A DNA stretch of 8,564 bases, taken from positions 1-8,564 of the forward strand of contig JADLGZ010000086.1 in NCBI GenBank assembly GCA_020849075.1. Reading direction: 5' to 3'. Shown here one piece after another: positions 6,125-8,564 of this stretch (within the stretch, counting starts at the first letter, position 1; each line of letters starts with the position of its first letter). The notes under the pieces are model-generated. The model made no database searches and was not told the DNA's origin. It worked only from the letters and a program-made list of their open reading frames with translations. The translations under genes and the position numbers were made by a program. Source of the stretch: Fimbriimonadaceae bacterium (GTDB lineage Bacteria > Armatimonadota > Fimbriimonadia > Fimbriimonadales > Fimbriimonadaceae).

Positions 6125-6739
6125 CTAGATTTGGGCCGTCGTCTTAAAGTGCAGCTTGGCTACCTCGCCGAGGCGTTCCCTTCCGTGTTCGGCAACAAAC
6201 CGCTTACCGAAGCCGATGACATTAGTTGCCCCTTTAGGAAGCTCAATACCGAATTGGCCCCCAATGAACGCGAGGCGGTCAAGGAAACCTGCCCTCGCGA
6301 GGACAGATGCGGCGGCCACCGCCGGGTCGCTCTCCGCACGCACAAAGCTCTGCAACTCAATCTCCACACCCTTCTTCTTCAGTTTTGATATCAAGCCTCG
6401 GGGATCGGCAAAACGATCCGAAATCGCGAGATGGCAGGGTTGTTTCTTCTGGACCTCCTCAATCACCTTGGCATGGCCCCATTCCAACAGGCGGTTCAAG
6501 TTCTTTATCTCAGCGTAAAGCTCGTTGTAGCGCTTGGGCATGATGATCAACACTTCATGTGGGCAAACGCTCTTGATTTGGCGTGCCAAGGCGAGGGCCT
6601 TCTTGTCACTCAGTTTCTTGCTGTCTTGCACGCCCTCAAGCTCGGCCAGATGTTCCGGTCCAACATAGCAAGCCGCCACCACCAGCGGGCCAAAGTAATC
6701 CCCTTTCCCGCTCTCGTCTACCCCGATATGGCCTTCCAC
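6125..6739 (-). CDS. rnhC: Ribonuclease HIII, catalytic domain only
   Basis: Endonuclease that cuts the RNA strand of RNA-DNA hybrids, clearing R-loops and primers. From the GTG at 6739 it has 204 residues. The N-terminal motif G-V-D8-E9-S-G-K-G-D-Y-F-G-P-L is the RNase HIII signature; HII usually reads D-E-x-G-R-G-x-L-A-G-P. The other catalytic residues are D108 (A-I-S-D-R-F) and E136 (R-A-E-S-D-P), giving the D-E-D-E set of HIII rather than D-E-D-D of HII. D39-S-K-K and V-A-A-A-S-V-L-A-R (141-149) are conserved. Classical HIII enzymes have about 300 residues with an N-terminal TBP-like substrate-binding domain. Here the coding sequence starts right at the catalytic domain, because the upstream bases belong to the S41 gene, which ends 10 bp before. 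Longer in-frame extensions upstream look like an antisense-frame artefact (Arg-rich). It probably shares a transcript with its neighbours. Confidence 0.87.
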   Translation of the reverse strand: MEGHIGVDESGKGDYFGPLVVAACYVGPEHLAELEGVQDSKKLSDKKALALARQIKSVCPHEVLIIMPKRYNELYAEIKNLNRLLEWGHAKVIEEVQKKQPCHLAISDRFADPRGLISKLKKKGVEIELQSFVRAESDPAVAAASVLARAGFLDRLAFIGGQFGIELPKGATNVIGFGKRFVAEHGRERLGEVAKLHFKTTAQI

Positions 6740-6746
6740 TAGGCAG

Positions 6747-6752
6747 AGTTTA
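6747..6752 (-). promoter_or_regulatory. Weak -10-like element before rnhC
   Basis: The minus strand reads TAAACT, overlapping the TAA stop of the S41 gene and ending 7 bases before the GTG of rnhC. It matches TATAAT at 4 of 6. Listed because it follows the spacing seen at other starts here; on its own it would not be convincing. Confidence 0.25.
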
Positions 6753-8045
6753 CTTTGCGGCCTCCGCGAGAGCGGCTTCAAGGACTGGATCCTTCTCCGG
6801 CGTTGCCGCGGCCGTGATCGCAATATCTGGCTCGGTCGGCTTCCCCTCCAATCGAACACCCTTGGAGGTCACGTAGTCGCTGACGGGATACTGAAGTCGG
6901 AATCCGCCGGGAATCCGGGCGAATACGGACGCGAGGACAGCACCCGCCGACCGGGTGCCGACCAAAACGGCACCGCGTTGCTCACGCAAACTGGCAGCAG
7001 TAATCTCGCTGGCGCTCCCGCTCCCTCGGTTGATCAAGACAATGATCTTACCGGTGAAGGGTTCAAAGTCCCGGGGCCGGGTGAGGAGCCGGCTGGTGAC
7101 GGGGGACCACTTTGCGATGGCCTCGGCGGTCATCGGGCCCTCAGGGTTGGCTTCCTTATAGCGGTTGGCCAAGCTGCGCGATACGAAAACACCATATTCG
7201 GTCTTCGGCGGCATGAGAAGGCCAAGGAGGTAACCCATGTTGTCAGCGGAACCGCCACCATTACCGCGTAGATCCAAGATCAGCGATTTCGCCTTCTTAG
7301 CCTGTTCAACAAACCCGCGCACCTGCGTACGATTGAAGTTGCCGCTGAAGCTCACGATGCGAATCAGGGCAATGTCGTCCTTAGGAAACGAAATCTCATC
7401 TCTGCGAACTGTCGGAGCTGGCGGAGCACTCGCAGGCGGATCCTGCCATACCTGAATGCGGTCTAACTTGACCTTGACCGTGCGGATCTTCCCGTCCGTC
7501 CCTTTAACTTCGAAGGTGCGCTCTTGACCTAATTCGCCTCGGATATCGTTAGTCTGGGTCGGCACCTTGCCATCGATCTTCATGATGACTTCGTCCTGCT
7601 TCAGGCCCGCCTTTTGGGCAGGAGAACCGGGTTTTACCGAAACAATCAGAATTCCGTTAGGGGTCATCTGAGCCGTGATCCCGATTCCCACGATACTCCC
7701 GGCAGGGTCGGTAGATGTCGGCGCTTGGAGCCGAATGTGACTAAAACCAAAATCGCGAAGGGCACCGTTGATCGTTGTGGCAAACGAAGCTGGCGTCGTT
7801 GTCTTTTCAATGGCTTCTTGCCGCTTACTCAAGAACTCTGGCCACTTATTGAAGTCTACGCCGGGTACAAACGCGCGCTTAGTAACAATGTTTGTGATCG
7901 AGTCCAAGACCGCTTGGCGAACTTCCGGAGTGAACGACTCCACAGTCGCCACCGGCGGGATGGGCGGCTTGGGCGGTTCTTGCTGCGCATGCCCAAGGAC
8001 ACCGGTTACCAGCGCTAACGAAATGAACCAGAATCGAAGGCTCAT
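6750..8045 (-). CDS. Secreted S41 family peptidase with PDZ domain
   Basis: A 431-residue exported serine peptidase of the C-terminal processing (S41) clan. Residues 1-20 are a signal peptide (M-S-L-R, hydrophobic core, G-H-A before Q21), followed by a Pro-rich linker. A helical cap (38-105) ends in D98-F-G-F-S-H103. A PDZ domain spans about 115-196 (G-I-G-I-T, P-G-S-P-A-x-x-A-G-L, I-D-G-K). The core has L-I-L-D-L-R-G-N-G-G-G (255-265) and the nucleophile motif G-S-G-S344-A-S-E-I. The general-base Lys of classical CTPs, 25 residues after the Ser in G-K-G, is Ala369 here (R-S-A-G-A369-V). The protein therefore probably uses a Ser-His arrangement with H103, as in NSR and tricorn-type members (inference). 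It acts outside the cytoplasmic membrane; its substrate is unknown. The ATG at 8045 is chosen for the signal peptide. It heads the right block and diverges from an ABC permease. Confidence 0.92.
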   Translation of the reverse strand: MSLRFWFISLALVTGVLGHAQQEPPKPPIPPVATVESFTPEVRQAVLDSITNIVTKRAFVPGVDFNKWPEFLSKRQEAIEKTTTPASFATTINGALRDFGFSHIRLQAPTSTDPAGSIVGIGITAQMTPNGILIVSVKPGSPAQKAGLKQDEVIMKIDGKVPTQTNDIRGELGQERTFEVKGTDGKIRTVKVKLDRIQVWQDPPASAPPAPTVRRDEISFPKDDIALIRIVSFSGNFNRTQVRGFVEQAKKAKSLILDLRGNGGGSADNMGYLLGLLMPPKTEYGVFVSRSLANRYKEANPEGPMTAEAIAKWSPVTSRLLTRPRDFEPFTGKIIVLINRGSGSASEITAASLREQRGAVLVGTRSAGAVLASVFARIPGGFRLQYPVSDYVTSKGVRLEGKPTEPDIAITAAATPEKDPVLEAALAEAAK

Positions 8046-8051
8046 GTTCGT

Positions 8052-8081
8052 ATGATACGGCTTTTTTTGCCGTAAGTTCAC
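8052..8081 (-). promoter_or_regulatory. Promoter of the S41 peptidase gene
   Basis: On the minus strand GTGAAC (weak -35, 3 of 6, at 8076-8081) is followed by an 18-base spacer and TATCAT (4 of 6, at 8052-8057). The -10 ends 6 bases before the ATG at 8045, predicting a leaderless transcript. The spacer consists almost wholly of the inverted repeat TACGGC-T7-GCCGTA. Confidence 0.45.
8056..8074. repeat. Perfect inverted repeat inside the S41 promoter
   Basis: TACGGC, a run of seven T, then GCCGTA: two perfect 6-bp arms around a 7-base loop. It fills the spacer between the putative -35 and -10 of the S41 gene and overlaps the -10 by two bases. The position fits an operator better than a terminator, since the T run is in the loop and not after the stem. 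Confidence 0.6.
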
Positions 8082-8114
8082 CGCGATCTTTGGGGCTTCG
8101 CGAAAACGCATCCG

Positions 8115-8142
8115 CTGAAACAACCAACGCGCTCAATATCGT
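8115..8142 (+). promoter_or_regulatory. Weak candidate promoter of the ABC permease gene
   Basis: CTGAAA (4 of 6 to TTGACA, at 8115-8120), a 16-base spacer, then TATCGT (4 of 6 to TATAAT, at 8137-8142). The -10 ends 10 bases before the ATG at 8153. It would give a leader of about 3 or 4 bases. No ribosome site lies between. Confidence 0.3.
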
Positions 8143-8152
8143 AGGTACAAGC

Positions 8153-8564
8153 ATGAACTTCGGCGATTCATTGGAAAGCGCGATCACGGCCATCCTAGCC
8201 AACAAGCTTCGGAGCGCCCTCACCATGCTCGGAGTCGTGATCGGTGTGGGCTCGGTTATCGCAATGATCGCCATCGGCGAAGGCACGAAGCGAAAGTCGG
8301 TCGAGAGCCTCGAAGCCATGGGCGCAAATATGATTACCGTGATGCCCGACTGGCGCCGGGGTGGTCAGTCGCAAGGCCAAGGCTCTGGTCAGCTTGAGGA
8401 TGAGGACGTTGACGCCATCAAAAAGGAGGTGCCTACGGTGACCCTCATCTCCGGCGTCATGCGGAGCAATGAGACCCTGAAGAACGGGTCGAACTCCACC
8501 CGAACCAATGTGATCGGGGTTGAGCCTCAGATGGCAACAATTGCCAACGCGAGCAAGCTACTGG
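8153..8564 (+). CDS. MacB/FtsX-type ABC transporter permease (N-terminal part)
   Basis: The first 137 residues of a permease cut off by the window edge; the frame stays open to the end. The N-terminus is typical of the MacB periplasmic core family: a short amphipathic segment (M-N-F-G-D-S-L) leads to A-N-K-L-R-S-A-L-T-M-L-G (16-27), the first membrane helix (about 22-42, V-V-I-G-V-G-S-V-I) and A-I-G-E-G-T (40-45). The periplasmic domain then starts with M-G-A-N-M-I-T-V (56-63). A Gly/Gln/Ser-rich stretch (69-80) interrupts it. The ATP-binding domain of MacB is absent at the N-terminus, so the ATPase must be a separate protein, not seen here. Relatives export lipoproteins, peptides or antibiotics, or transmit force in the envelope; the cargo cannot be told. 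It is divergent from the S41 peptidase gene across 107 bp. Confidence 0.88.
   Translation, partial: MNFGDSLESAITAILANKLRSALTMLGVVIGVGSVIAMIAIGEGTKRKSVESLEAMGANMITVMPDWRRGGQSQGQGSGQLEDEDVDAIKKEVPTVTLISGVMRSNETLKNGSNSTRTNVIGVEPQMATIANASKLL

Noticed and set aside
6740..6859. Upstream in-frame extension of RNase HIII, about 40 Arg-rich residues
   Set aside because: It lies wholly over the end of the S41 coding sequence in another frame, has low-complexity Arg content, and does not resemble the TBP-like domain of RNase HIII.
6955..8055. Plus-strand open frames opposite the S41 gene
   Set aside because: They are shadow frames of a well-supported gene; they have no motif and no promoter of their own.
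8046..8123. Upstream in-frame extension of the S41 peptidase to 8123
   Set aside because: It would put 26 polar residues before a perfect signal peptide and would translate through the promoter and its palindrome; the ATG at 8045 is far better.

Overview
The window is 8.56 kb of gene-dense bacterial chromosome of moderate GC content. It holds eleven protein genes: eight on the minus strand, two complete genes on the plus strand, and one plus-strand gene cut by the right edge. I see no RNA gene, mobile element, CRISPR array or prophage, and no gene-free stretch longer than about 110 bases. A PEP-CTERM surface protein, a secreted protein ending in a dockerin-like pair of calcium loops, a B. subtilis-type NadA and an RNase HIII together suggest an Armatimonadota (Fimbriimonas-like) or similar PVC/environmental lineage. 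That placement is inference; no phylogenetic marker is present.

Left block (19-3008, all minus, read right to left): nadA (quinolinate synthase), an unrecognised beta-rich envelope-type protein, a helical lipoprotein whose start overlaps the previous stop as ATGA, and a dCMP deaminase. Gaps are 28, -4 and 23 bp, so the block can be read as an operon. nadA and the deaminase are housekeeping nucleotide and cofactor enzymes; the two genes between them are envelope proteins of unknown role.

Middle (3009-5564): a 91-bp divergent region separates nadA from a plus-strand pair, a PEP-CTERM propeller-like protein and, 3 bp later, a small cupin matching the manganese hydroxynitrile-lyase-type cupins at all metal ligands. 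The cupin converges on the minus-strand dockerin-type secreted protein, and their stop codons overlap by 4 bp.

Right block (5631-8045, minus): a PDZ-containing secreted S41 peptidase, an RNase HIII without the usual N-terminal domain, and a low-molecular-weight protein tyrosine phosphatase, spaced 10 and 29 bp apart. A 107-bp divergent region with a perfect 6-bp inverted repeat separates the peptidase from the start of a MacB/FtsX-type ABC permease that runs off the window.

The most striking cross-window pattern is in translation initiation. I find no convincing Shine-Dalgarno sequence before any gene. Instead nearly every start codon, including those of genes inside the apparent operons, has a -10-like hexamer (TANNNT: TACAAT, TAGAAT, TATACT, TAAAAT, TACCAT, TATCAT and similar) ending only 5-11 bases upstream. 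That is the arrangement expected if most of these genes are transcribed as leaderless or nearly leaderless mRNAs.
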